A stretch of 64,000 nt of DNA. It comes from Zerene cesonia. Lineage: Eukaryota > Arthropoda > Insecta > Lepidoptera > Pieridae. Numbering within the stretch: position 1 is the stretch's first letter; each line of letters begins with the position of its first letter. Under the pieces are notes generated by a model that worked only from the letters and a program-made list of their open reading frames with translations, ran no database searches and was not told where the DNA came from. The stretch is from positions 2,914,001 to 2,978,000 of the forward strand of contig NC_052121.1 in NCBI RefSeq assembly GCF_012273895.1, in the 5' to 3' direction. Below, piece after piece: positions 48,201-58,013 of the stretch. The position numbers were made by a program, and so were the translations under genes.

Positions 48201-49041
48201 CATTAGCATCGTCGTAATATGGCGAATGACATGCATGTTTTTAAATATGTATAGTTGTCGTAAAGAAAATGGCGTGCTCTAAGTTTCTAGTGCATATGGT
48301 TAGTTAAGTTTGCGGATACAGAAAACTGACTACGATGATATAAGTTGATTTAATCGAAGCCTCCTTTTCAACCATTGAGATTTTTACACACTCATGTTTC
48401 TTAATAGAAAATGTATCTTACTAATATACATTTTGTATAGGTGTAAAAAATCCATTAAGATATTACGTCTCATTCGAAAAATCTGTATCCCGACGAAAAT
48501 ACGTTAGACGTTGCCGCATACGAAAGTATTTTTACCCACAACTTAATAAATAATTTATGAGTACTCGTTGCGGAAAATGTTTGTGGCTTTGACCGAGGCC
48601 GCTGCTTCGAGAAATCCCTTTCTATTCGAATTGTATTGTACAAATGGTATAACTTTATTCTTCTTTACAGGTGGCGAATCTGATCATATATTCCACTTGC
48701 ACGGCTACAGCTTCTATGTGATCGGTATACAGCAGTTCAACAGAAGTTTCGACAAAGATCAGGTTAAACAAATGAACGAAGATGGAACTTTGTTCACTTC
48801 TAAGAATCTTCATAATCCTGTAATGAAAGATACGATAGTTATACCCAAGTTTGGAGTGGTAGCTTTGCGTTTAAATGCGAACAACCCGGGATATTGGATG
48901 ATGCGAGACGAGAGATCAGCCCACTGGACGAGGGGTCTCGATTTTGTTTTAAAAGTCGGCACCGAAAAAGATTTCGTACAAGCTCCATCAGACTTTCCCA
49001 AATGCGGCTCATATGTGGGCCCCGAGTACTTTTTAATTTAG
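30122..49041 (+). CDS. MCORP: Multicopper oxidase-related protein (MCORP), type II membrane protein
   Basis: Five exons (139, 100, 1073, 180 and 371 coding nt) join in phase into 620 residues and a TAG stop. Residues 26-42 form one membrane helix after a short charged N-terminus, so the enzyme-like part should be extracellular. A Cys-rich block follows (about 53-96, ending CPPMC), as in insect laccases, then three cupredoxin domains. Copper motifs: HWHG is HWRG (H142 kept, second His is R144); the H-x-H of domain 1 is intact (H186, H188); HPFHLHG is HIFHLHG (503-509) with all three His; HCHxxxH is R576-D577-E578...H582, so the type-1 Cys and both type-3 His are gone. Four ligands are lost, so oxidase activity is unlikely. 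In Tribolium a similar degenerate laccase, MCORP, is reported as needed for viability and ovary development. Orthology to it is inferred from this pattern. Divergent neighbour: PNLDC1. Confidence 0.88.
31057..31156 (+). CDS. MCORP: MCORP exon 2 (start of Cys-rich region)
   Basis: It runs from a TTTTTTACAG acceptor to an AGCAA|GTAAGT donor. It encodes residues 47-79, ...NCDRECHELDWPMICRVKL..., which matches the Cys-rich CRYKF-type block ahead of the first cupredoxin domain in insect laccases. A 91-nt intron follows. Confidence 0.87.
31248..32320 (+). CDS. MCORP: MCORP exon 3 (cupredoxin domains 1-2)
   Basis: This is the largest exon, from TTTTCACAG to GATTAG|GTAAGT, phase 1. It holds ITADGRVRGVLSANRELPAP, the degenerate HWRG motif (142-145), MDGTP...TQCP, and GTHMYHAHS with both His kept, followed by the second domain. 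The HWRG arginine is read from CGA at codon 144; a sequencing error there is possible, but the other lost ligands in exon 5 make real degeneration likelier. Confidence 0.92.
32866..32990 (+). repeat. Retroelement 3'-end fragment in MCORP intron 3
   Basis: GTTCTCTCCGGCTTCGGC, then an ACATACAAAAATACAAAAAT tail and CCTCTTAACAATATTTGTGT. A truncated member of the CTAGCGGTTC type. Confidence 0.45.
33950..34012 (+). repeat. Repeat family F (CTCCTTTTTGAAGTCGGTT type), copy 1
   Basis: AAGGTAACAAACCCAAAAAA, CGAATTGAACACCTCC and TTTTTGAAGTCGGTTGAAC. Related copies lie at 40397-40460 and 44870-44930, all in MCORP introns and in the same orientation. Confidence 0.6.
34170..34191 (+). repeat. (AG)n microsatellite
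   Basis: Short purine dinucleotide run within MCORP intron 3. Confidence 0.85.
34255..34460 (+). repeat. Transposon remnant with perfect hairpin in MCORP intron 3
   Basis: GTTTGTTTGGATGTTTGTCC, ACTGAACGGATTTTGATTTG, TTGACTTGGGTCATATG, a 20-bp perfect inverted repeat (34361-34405) and GGATAAAGCAGGAATCTTGA. Related to 28420-28680. Confidence 0.6.
37395..37515 (-). repeat. Repeat family C, reverse copy in MCORP intron 3
   Basis: GACTGACAGACAGATGGACAG, GGAACCCTTTTTGCCC and TGGGTACGGAA match the family-C copy at 15937-16095 in reverse. Confidence 0.6.
39045..39145 (-). repeat. Palindrome-associated repeat E, single-arm copy
   Basis: GCTGTAAAGTGTTCGAAACG, TCGGGTTAATAATATAATGA, ATAAATCGCATTTAGAATCC and GTTTTTAATTTCC are the reverse complement of 40733-40822 with few changes. 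It lies 1.7 kb away in opposite orientation. Confidence 0.8.
40397..40460 (+). repeat. Repeat family F, copy 2
   Basis: GAGGTAACAAACCCAAAAAA, GGCGAATTAAGAACATCGCC and AAAAGTCGGTTGAAG, as in copy 1. Confidence 0.6.
40733..40888 (+). repeat. Palindrome-associated repeat E, two-arm copy
   Basis: It carries a perfect 38-bp inverted repeat, arms 40785-40822 and 40850-40887, around a 27-nt spacer with CCGAGTCTCCCCGTGAC. The left flank (TTATAACGGATTTTAAACGC) is shared with the copy at 39045-39145. It lies 86 nt upstream of MCORP exon 4. Confidence 0.85.
40974..41153 (+). CDS. MCORP: MCORP exon 4
   Basis: It runs from AATTTCAG to CCAAG|GTAACA, phase 1 to phase 1. It encodes ESWGQTDGHRFTYPESPLLTQ... 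then ...CVHVKNIPLDSTVEIIMFDQ, like the FPPPPLLTQ and IPLGSVVEIV segments of insect laccases just before the HPFHLHG motif. It joins exons 3 and 5 without a frame break across two long introns. Confidence 0.88.
44870..44930 (+). repeat. Repeat family F, copy 3 (diverged)
   Basis: GAAGATTGAGACCCTCCTCC then TTTTCTGAAGTCGGTTAAAG. The shortest of the three copies. Confidence 0.5.
46208..46410 (+). repeat. Transposon remnant in MCORP intron 4
   Basis: AAAAATAAGTCGGGTTTTCC, CTGACGCTATAACTCCAGAA, CGCACGAACCGATTTCCACG, GGAAAGGTCTCGGGCGTCG and GGCGAAACGGAGTTCGCC. The 'CGAACCGATTT' wording is usual in lepidopteran dispersed repeats. The class is unknown. Confidence 0.5.
47008..48007. other. Assembly gap of exactly 1000 N
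   Basis: A run of 1000 N inside MCORP intron 4. The round length suggests a placeholder, so the true distance between the flanks is unknown. The reading phase from exon 4 to exon 5 is continuous, so no coding exon has to be assumed inside the gap. Confidence 0.98.
48671..49041 (+). CDS. MCORP: MCORP exon 5 (third domain, C-terminus)
   Basis: It runs from a TTCTTTACAG acceptor to the TAG at 49039-49041. It encodes GGESDHIFHLHGYSFYVIG, NPVMKDTIVIP, ANNPGYW and the C-terminus ...GPEYFLI. Where laccases have HCHxxxH it reads RDERSAH, and the axial position is L587. An in-frame ATG upstream at 48568 belongs to the intron, not to a gene start. Confidence 0.92.
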
Positions 49042-49800
49042 TTGACTGAAGATAATTGATAAGATTTATTTATTGGTGTTGTGATAGAATTGTGTATTGG
49101 AATTGGAGCGAAAAAATGCGCTCGCTTTTGAGCACGATCGAAGTAATTGTTGTTTTGTATTTTTTCCTATCATTGTACGTAATTGTATTAAATTTACGCA
49201 CAAATTTATTTTGAGAAATTGGGCCGCATATGAATATTGATATAACATTTCGTTGGAGTAACAGACACATGTGATTTCAAAAGAAATTTGAGTTGTGTTC
49301 TATATCTTTATTATAAACTGTATGTGATAGTCTATTTTAACTATCCATGGAAAGGCTTATAGGCCATATTGTAAGCTTGTGATATTTTTATATAATAATG
49401 CGTGAAAAAGACCGTGTAGATAGACGTATATTTTCTAAACGAGGACAATTAATGTATAAATAATTATAATTAAATACGTAATATACATATACACATGTTA
49501 TTGATTCGTTTTACTTTTATCCCAATATTGATTAAGTCAATAGAAGTCATGTTTTATAAACATTTAGTTTCATCCTTTCTTTAGGATTAGTATCAATTTA
49601 AACGTTGACTAGTAAAATTACTGTAAGAGTTATTTTAAAGTTACCATAGCTAAAAGTGAAAGTGCTGTAACGGAACGGAACAAGCTATAATTATTGTGAG
49701 CGCCGCGATGGAGTTGCCTGAGGAATGTTATTTTTGCATTTTAATGTAATGATTTGGTAATATGTCGAGTAAATGTTAATTACTATTTTGATGGCTAGCA

Positions 49801-49806
49801 AATAAA
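49801..49806 (+). promoter_or_regulatory. Candidate MCORP poly(A) signal
   Basis: The first canonical AATAAA I find downstream of the MCORP stop codon, about 760 nt after it. The 3' UTR between is AT-rich and has no coding signal. Weaker ATTAAA-type signals lie closer (near 49470). Confidence 0.4.
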
Positions 49807-49970
49807 TCTGCCAAACTAGTTGTGCCCGTACTACGTAATTAAATGTATTTTGTTTTGTAGGATTTCTTCAACAATATATAAGTTTTACAAGAATTTAGAG
49901 CAACCTATACGATTGTGCGTAAACTATTTTGTAAACATAAAATAGTTTCGTTCGTTTATATTAAATACTA

Positions 49971-50215
49971 GCTGTGACCCGCGGTTGAAACCGCGTAAGT
50001 CCGTATCCCGTAGGAATATCGGTATGAAAAGTAAAATAGTATTATTATTCACCAATAGATATCGGAAAAAAAAAACACGAATATGACATTTTTTTTTAAA
50101 AATTCCTAGCTAGATCGATTAATCGCCCCCGAAACCCCCTATATACTAAATCTCATGAAAATCGTTGGAGCCGATTCCGAGATTCCAATTATATATATAT
50201 ACAAGAATTGCTCGT
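49971..50215 (+). repeat. Retroelement 3'-end remnant (CTAGCTGTGACCCGCG type)
   Basis: ACTAGCTGTGACCCGCGG, CCGTATCCCGTAGGAATATC, CTCATGAAAATCGTTGGAGC, CGATTCCGAGATTCC and an AT tail. A reverse fragment with the same TCCGTATC and CCGATATTCC wording is at 56983-57056. Confidence 0.6.
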
Positions 50216-51117
50216 TTAAAGGTATAAGATAATACTGTTAAAGTATGAACAATGTTAGAAGATGATTAATTTTACGAAAAAATACACGCTACTTCGAAAA
50301 GAAAAAATATCGTCAAAAATTAACAAGATACAATTTTGGTTAAAAAATAAGACAGAGACTCAATATTGAACCATTTTGACCTTTAACCTAAACCAATCCG
50401 TCTGACCTATCCCTAAGTGTCTTACAGTAAGGCCAGTTCTATCTAAGGTGCGTAGGCGAGCGTGGGTGACTGCACTTCGTTATATAAGGGGGTGGGTGCT
50501 CTCTCATTGCTAGAGCACTTGCAACCCACTCAAAATCTCTTCGACTATATACAAAAGATATTTAAAAAATAAGAAAAATTTTAAAGAGGTTAATGACGCA
50601 TGTAAATACTGCTTTGAGAAGAAATTCGTTACGTTGAAACTGTGTGGCTGGTGGTACGCCCTGCAAATGCATTGTCCGCTAAGAGATAAAGGCAATTTAA
50701 GCTTTTTAAGGCTTCGGTGAGGGATACATATATAAGTACGGGTATTTGCATTTTAATAATTTTCATTAAAATTAAATTACACGAAGGTTTTAAAGATTAA
50801 TTATAATATAAAATTTCAAAAGCTTTCCGAGCCTTTCAAAGTGTAAGTTCAATAATGAGCTCTGGCACCGGCATCAAATTATTATTTACTTATAGCTTTT
50901 GTGCTGTAAAAGCTTCAACTTTCAGAGCTTGAGTTTTCAATATGTCCTGCAGGTGATTTTTTATGGATTCTGTTTTTATAAATTGTATCGTTCTTTAATA
51001 TTAAAATCTTTACATATATTGTATATTCATACGATTCAAATCAAAATAAAGCGAAAGCTTATCAATTATTTGATACGTGGAATATGTTAAACCTCAAAGG
51101 AGTTGAAGAATCATAAA

Positions 51118-51328
51118 TGCGCCGGGATAGGAATTACGACTGGAAAGAAGGAATGTACTGGGACGGGTGAGGAAAAGGAAACGGGCCTCCGGCTCCCCCA
51201 CTCACCGTACGAAACACAGTGGCATGCCACTATTTCACGCCGGTTTTCTGTGGGGGTGTGGTACTTCCCCGGTGCGAGCTGGCCCAATTCGTGCCGAAGC
51301 GTGCTCGACTCCCACACTAACAGGCCCA
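51118..51328 (+). repeat. SINE-like repeat family A, copy 7 (3' half)
   Basis: Only the 3' half is present: GACTGGAAAGAAGGAATG, GGGTGAGGAAAAGGAAACGG, CCCCCACTCACCGTACGA, CGGTGCGAGCTGG and GTGCTCGACTCCCACAC. It matches the 3' half of copy 3. A fragment of the 5' half may survive at about 50640-50690. Confidence 0.78.
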
Positions 51329-51858
51329 ATGACTATAGTTAAGAAGTTAGTATTTTATCAACATATTTTACTTGTCTTCACACATTATATATTTAGTGGA
51401 TAATATACAAATAGTAAGGGAATATCTAAATTTATAACCTTATATATCTTGATTATTTTAAAAAGTAGAGTGTAAAAAATGCACAATGTATCTACCGTGG
51501 ACTTAGGACATGACCTTTACAATGAAAACCTTACCTATACAGAGTAAATACCGCCTTTCATTGGCATCGGAGGCATCATTAATCCCCGCGACAAAAAGCT
51601 AATGGTTTTTCCATATTCTTAGCTAAACAAAATCGCAACTTTTATAACAGAAATGTTAAAGAAATGTGTCAATTAGCGCTGCTAAATATATACTTACTTT
51701 GAAACTTTGACAGCCAACTAAAATCTAAGTGCTAAAATTGCGATAATGTGTTGTGTGGTTGCTTTATTATATTAGCATGGCGAAAGTGATTGAGTAATTA
51801 AAAATAGAAGTTGCTTCATCTCGATACTTTATTGTTTTTTTAGCAATAGTTGTTTTAT

Positions 51859-51898
51859 AAATTTTTAGATGAGACGTATTAGTCTTATCTAAAAATTT
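51859..51898. repeat. Near-perfect 17-bp inverted repeat
   Basis: AAATTTTTAGATGAGAC, then GTATTA, then GTCTTATCTAAAAATTT: one mismatch in the stem. It sits at the edge of a degenerate family-C repeat and is probably part of it. Confidence 0.7.
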
Positions 51899-52030
51899 CA
51901 GCTATCTGTTTTGAGATACAGTCTATTGGCACAGGAAGTAACTAACAGTCTGACAGACAGACTAGTGGTCAGCAATATCTTAATAATAGTGTCTCATTTT
52001 GTCCTTTGGCTGAGGAATCAGAAGAGGCAA
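51890..52030 (-). repeat. Repeat family C, degenerate reverse copy
   Basis: TTTCAGCTATCTGTTTTGAG, CAGTCTGACAGACAGACTAG and GTCCTTTGGCTGAGGAA follow the order of the copy at 37395-37515 but are more diverged. Confidence 0.45.
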
Positions 52031-55000
52031 GAGAAGCATTTGGTATTAATGACTAAGTGGAGCGTAGATAGGTCTGGCATGCAAACTTTAAAATTAATAT
52101 AGTCTAAAGACTTCTAAATGAGTTTTGATATGCTACGTACATACTAAAACGAATGTTTGTGTAAAATTTCAGCTGTCTAGAATCAATATTGACAAAATAT
52201 TCATGAATGTGATGGATGGGGATTTCAAGATATTTATTGTTTAGTTTATTATCTTTCGCAATGTATTATCTTCTTTATAAATCTATCGGAATGTAAGTAT
52301 TATATCCTTTATTTGAAATAAAATACGAAATAAAGACAAAATACAAAGGAAAAAAAGGTGGGTAAAAAAGGTACATTATTTTTCGGTATGGCGGATTTAC
52401 GTCATAAAGCGTGCCGTCACATCAGCACTTTGTTATTTAAGCTTAAAAATGGAAGTAAAATATAATATATACAATCATATATTTGTCAAAATTCGAATTC
52501 AATTTATGGTTATCCGATTCAACAAACAAACCAATTATTCATACCTTTGTGCCTTTGAAAGCATCGGATGTTACAAAAATAATATAACGGTTACCTTTAC
52601 TTAGGATCTGGGTGTATTTATCCAATGTATATTAATTTAACTGCGCCGTAGATTTAGTGAATAATACATTGTCACTTACCTATAGAATTTTGTATTTTCA
52701 TTTATAAAATAAAGAATTTTTAATTTTGCTAATGGTTATGGAACGATACATAGAACAATTTAGATTAAAGTACTTAATTTTAGGATGTGATTATTCGTTA
52801 TTATATAGACTTCTTTAGAACATCAAATTGAAGTATGCCAAATAAACGGTACTCCAAAATAGTAGATGTTTTAGCATTTACATTGCAATGTGCTCAATCA
52901 TTTCACACTTGTAATTTATTGAAGATCTATAAATGGAGACGAGTAAGTAGGTTTCGCGGTACGTTGCTAAAACGAAACCCGTTTCAAAATGATGCTTTCA
53001 CTTTTTAAATCTCAATCGATACATGTATCATTGTTTATTGTCTTTATTAACCCACAATCATAAAACAAATACATTTTTGGGTACTATTTGTTATGAAACT
53101 ATCCTATTTCAAGTTTTGTGTCTTTAGTAATTTTGTTCTTAAATAGCTATCAATCATAAAAACATTATTCTGTCCACAAAATTTCGCGAGCCTTCCTTCC
53201 ACTTCGTATTTTTTGGTAGTTATATAAATTGTCGATAATGATGGGTATGTCTTTGACAGTACGGCGTTTTTTTGTTCATTATTGACCGAGTTAAATTGAC
53301 TGAGAGTATCTAGTGAGAAGGCATTCGTGTTTTTATATATATTCGATAGCGATTGTGGTTTTTAGTAAGCAATAGTGAGTAGGTACTTCAGACTTTTTGA
53401 CTGTGAAAAATAAGTACACGAAAGAGAAGTTTGTTAGAAGTTTTTGCAGTCGCTTGAAATATATTCAAATTTAAAATAAACAGATTAGCAAGGTACTGTA
53501 CAAGGTGTTTTTCAAGCAGAATTTACAGTGAGAGTACTGTATCTATGTTATATATTTCAAGATTATAAAAATGCTATAATCACTACATTGTATGTATGAA
53601 AAATAAACTACGGATTTTAATGGAGTTTTTTTGAATAGATAAAGTGATTCAAGAGGATAGTCTATATATACAATAACAGCAATTAAACTGCTCCAATTTT
53701 AATGCGTGCGCAGCCACAGGCTAAAGCAAGTTTTATTACATTACATTTGGAAAATTTGTGTCCGCAAGATTTCGTTGTACTAATTAAATTACAATGGAAA
53801 CGGACAATCAAATCAGCGTAGCTTGAAACGTAAAACACCATTTTATAAATAACATAGCATTATGTCAACAATGTTTTATCGGCAATTCGATTATGTAAAT
53901 ATCATTCACCGACTTTCAAATCATTCAATTACAAATACGAGTACAGCGGCGTAATCCGGAAATAGGAAAACCGTTTTGGGTGTTAAAACACGTCACACTC
54001 ATTCTAAATTCAAATTATCTTAGCATGAACCAGTTTTCTAATAATTTATGGTTATCGTGATAAAATTAGTACCAGCAAAGATTACACTAACAACCCAATC
54101 CAAAATATTAGCATTTTTATGTTTCGGGCAAAGGTTCTGTGTGTCTGTATGTTTCTACATTTGCCTTATTATAACTTGGAGCCAAAAATATCAAAGTTGA
54201 GGATGTTGTTTGATCGCCACTGCTTATGACACATCAATTTAGTCAGTACATTGCTAAGAAAACAACTCTCTCTTCGATGGCTATACTTTTAATATGGTGA
54301 TATTCTTATACGTTTTCAATAATGTTCTTTGCAATCCATTAATTTATGAACAAAATGAATATAACATAATATTCTTCATATTAGAATTTTGTCAAAACCA
54401 TCACTCCATTGTCTGTCTGTACGCCTATCTATCAATACTTTTTTTCTCAGCAATGCAAAAAATAATATAATAGCATAGCTCTGTTTCAATATTTCAAATT
54501 ACCTGTATTATAAAACAAGACAAGTTGTAATTTTAATATTTGTAAAATCTTAGTAAATTTTGAAACACACGAAAGCAGAAGCAATTTGTCATTTAAGTTA
54601 TTCACCTTTTTAATAACTATTTGAATAATATTGTAATAAGTTGAAATAATATTAAATTTAATTGCTCTCTAGCGCTCCAGATAACGAGGATTGCTTTAGT
54701 TTTATTGCCGAAATTCAAAATGTATATAACGCCATGAAATATTACAAGAAAGTTTCGCGAGTGTTCAGGATCATAAACCTGGGAAAATATCGTACTGTTC
54801 CTTTGGACTTCATTTAATTAAATAAATTGTTATTCGTTTTGTTTTTATTTGTAGTATACAGGAAGACATTTGAGAAAACGCATCAGTTCTCTATAAGCAA
54901 TTGATACCGACCGATATTTGATAGTGTTAAGAGGAAGCTCAAGAGAAGTCATTGCTTCTTGCTATAGAATATCAAATTATAACCATCAAATTACTATTTA

Positions 55001-56304
55001 CTGCCTACTATATTTCCTCAGTTATAATTAATAAAAATAATAAAAGGATTTTTCAAAACTGTGGATAGATTTTGCTGGACTCTGTGGGAACAGAAATGCT
55101 CGTTTCAATCTACTATAGTATTATGTTATCTGTGGTTACATCGAACGCTTTGCGTCCATTTTCCAAAATCAAAAAGATTAAAATGGACTTATATTCAACA
55201 AGACATTAAATTAATGATTTCAAATAATAAAATAATATATTTCGATGATATTACGATATTGAAAATTCTAACTTCACAACGCCAGCTTAACAGGTGCGTG
55301 TGCCGAAACAATTTTAATTTCCACTATTTTTGGAATCGGGATCTTTAAGTGGATTAATTAATCGTAGTTATTAAGCTAACAAGCAACATAATTAATAAAT
55401 AAGGTATTAATAGGATAAAAAAAAGCAGGAGCGTGTTAAACTTTAATCCTACTATATCTTGTTTACCTTCCTGGAATATTACCTAGGCAGTTAATTTTAT
55501 AATAAAATATGGTATTAATAAGGTGAATTTTGTTTTTTGAATTTAAGCGATAATCTTAATGTAGGTTTATTGAATTCAAATTTATTTTAGTTATTAGCTT
55601 ATACAGTGCCGAAGTTAGCTGTTAATTCAGTTATAATTATTTATCAGTCTGACTAAATCAGGGTTCTTCAATTATTAATTTATTTAGTAATTTTATATGA
55701 TATATTTAGTATTCAATTGCGATTCTAGAGTATATATGTACGTATTTTATTCAATAGTAAATTAGATAAAAACAATTAAATAAATCTCAATAGAAAATAG
55801 TATTTCAAAAGTAAAAATAATCCCTAATATATTACAAAAGACAAATTATATAGGGGTACATTTAGAAACCGCAGTTTGTATCAACAAGTGTTTTTGACAA
55901 GGGTGCTGTCGTTACGCGCAAGGCTCCAGAGGCTTTTACATCTTTTAAGATTTTGATACTTTGATTTACTGTTCTTACATTTCATGTTTTTGGTGTCTCG
56001 TTAATGTCGTAAAATGTTTTTTTCCTGGGAGACATGTTATTTGTATACGAGGAAGTTTTCTGAAATAAATGTATGTGGGACGTTTACACGTGTTATTTGG
56101 GCGACGGCTTGTCTTTCATTTGTTTTTTTTTTGTGGAATAGGTCAATGAACGCTTAGGTGTTGCGTTTGTGCAAACGGTGTCTGTCACTTTAGAAATTTC
56201 AATATGAATAAACAAAATTAGGATAAATATTTATTACGGATAATGGTCTAATTTGTCAATCACCATTGATCCCATGAAACCCTTGGCCATTATCCGTGAT
56301 GATG

Positions 56305-56340
56305 ATACCAAGATGTGATTGGTGAATCACATTTTGGTAT
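56305..56340. repeat. 16-bp inverted repeat, 4-nt loop
   Basis: ATACCAAGATGTGATT, loop GGTG, AATCACATTTTGGTAT: one mismatch. An 11-bp inverted pair (56236-56246 and 56287-56297) lies just upstream. Confidence 0.75.
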
Positions 56341-56611
56341 AAGTATATATAATTTATTTTCCATCCCTAAATTTAATACTAATTATATCCGACGTAGTGT
56401 GTTAAGACGCATTATGCAAATATAAAACACAGAATAAGTAAGTGCTGATATTTACCTACTCTCTAAACAACGCTATGCAAATTAAATATCTCAATAAATG
56501 GTTATTTGAAGAAATGGTAATGCACACATACACAAACATACAACACGCAGAACCACACTCAAGCAGGAATATTAAGTAATTGTTAGTTTTTCTATTGATT
56601 AATGTATAATC

Positions 56612-56960
56612 ATCATCATCATCAGCCCTTTTATGTTCCCACTGTTGAGACACAGAACTACTACTACCTACTATGAGGGTTCAGGCCATAATCCACCACG
56701 CTGGCCAAGTGCGGGTTGGCAGATGTCACATGTCGTCGAACTTTTGATTCTTCGACATGACGGTTTCCTCACGATGTTTTCTTTCATCGTTTGAAGGTGT
56801 GGTGATTTCATACACATATGCCACATGCACAGATAAATTGAAAAATCTATTTATTTCCAGCACGCTCGCCTGTTTTCAATACCCGACTTATCGACATTAT
56901 AAGTGCGAGGTCTTCACCACCCATTCACCAGCCACCACTGCTTTAAGTCCTACTTCCTAC
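56612..56960 (-). repeat. Repeat family D, longer copy
   Basis: CATCATCATCATCAGCCC, TATGTTCCCACTGTTGAGAC, ATAATCCACCACGCTGGCC, AGTGCGGGTTGGCAGATGTC, GGTTTCCTCACGATG and further. This is a dispersed element common in Lepidoptera (from memory). The strand given assumes the orientation of the copy at 24620-24750 as forward. Confidence 0.65.
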
Positions 56961-56982
56961 TGATAATTGAAATATTTATAGG

Positions 56983-57056
56983 CAAATTTTTATCCCGATA
57001 TTCCTACGAGATACGGACTAATGCGGGTGAAACCACGGAGCGCAGCTAGTTATGCT
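56983..57056 (-). repeat. Retroelement remnant, reverse fragment
   Basis: TTTTTATCCCGATATTCC, TACGAGATACGGACTAATGC and GGTGAAACCACGGAGCGCAGC, ending CTAGTTATG, are the reverse of the 49971 type's start. Confidence 0.6.
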
Positions 57057-57329
57057 ATAAATGTATGCTTAATTAAAAATAATCTCTCTTAAAAAATATG
57101 TTGTAATCCTTTATTGGCTAGTTGTTGAATTAAATCTTTTGTTGTAATGTTGTTAACCTGTAAAGCTGGATTATCAGTAAACAAATAAATAAAATAGAAA
57201 ATGTATGTTATTGTTGAAATGCGGGCAAAGTTGGAGTGGGTGTTTGGTCACTAACAAAAACTATTTTTTTTTTATAAACCAGTAAATAATACTTCAAAGT
57301 AAATATAAATCCTTATCCTTATTAATACT

Positions 57330-57495
57330 ATTAATGCGAAAGCTGTCTTCTTAACGCATTAACCACTGAACCGATTTGGATATAATCTGGTACAGAAATA
57401 ATTTGACGTCCGAGAAAGATAGTTTTCGTCACAGAAATTCTTTTCCTTTAAACTCGCGGGAGAAGCCGTGAGCGGAAAGCTAGCTAAAGCTATTA
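57330..57495 (+). repeat. Dispersed-repeat remnant
   Basis: TTAATGCGAAAGCTGTCTTC, CTGAACCGATTTGGATATAA, CGGGAGAAGCCGTGAGCGG and AAAGCTAGCTAAAGC. This wording is common in lepidopteran repeats; the family is not identified. Confidence 0.5.
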
Positions 57496-57978
57496 TATAA
57501 CATGTAATGAAAGAAAAATAAAGAGACAGGAATGTTTTGTCTCTTTCTATTGCTTTAAGAAAAAACAGCCTATACATACGATTTTTTTTATATAGCTATA
57601 ATTTTTCCTTTATCATAAAGAGTAATATATAATAAAGGAGACTGTAGTCTTTGTAAAAAATACATTATACGCTACAATTTTGCCACTAGTTATGAGAGCT
57701 CTAAGCCAGTAAAAGCTCTAAAGCTTAAGCTTATAAATTTGTAAGTTAAAACTAATAAATATTCCTAAAAATGTTTTGCTGGTTGTCTAGGCCTGAAAAC
57801 CCATATGTGTGGAATGTGGATGTTTTATGCCAACACGTTTGAGTAGAAATATTATCAGAGGCTAAGCCATGTATGAATTGTTTAGAACGTGACATCGTAA
57901 CCATAATTCATTGGATGAAGTCAACATTTTTTAGGGTTCCATGAACAATATCAAATGTGGTATAATAACTGTAATTTA

Positions 57979-58013
57979 AGAAAGAAAGAAAGAAAAAAAG
58001 AAATGAAGAAAGA
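57979..58013 (+). repeat. (AAAG)n microsatellite
   Basis: Imperfect AAGA/AAAG purine tract. Confidence 0.8.

Larger units (their letters stand above)
41154..48670 (+). other. MCORP intron 4 (about 7.5 kb, with gap)
   Basis: Intron from GTAACA to TTTACAG. It is AT-rich with a few repeat remnants (44870-44930, 46208-46410) and the 1000-N gap. No coding exon is needed or seen. Confidence 0.75.

Noticed and set aside
48568..48670. In-frame ATG upstream of MCORP exon 5 as a separate gene start
   Set aside because: The acceptor at 48669-48670 joins exon 4 in phase, and the residues before it match no laccase segment.
51103..51403. Three overlapping ORFs of 72-79 codons
   Set aside because: All lie within the 3' half of a SINE-like repeat; they are open only because that repeat is GC-richer.
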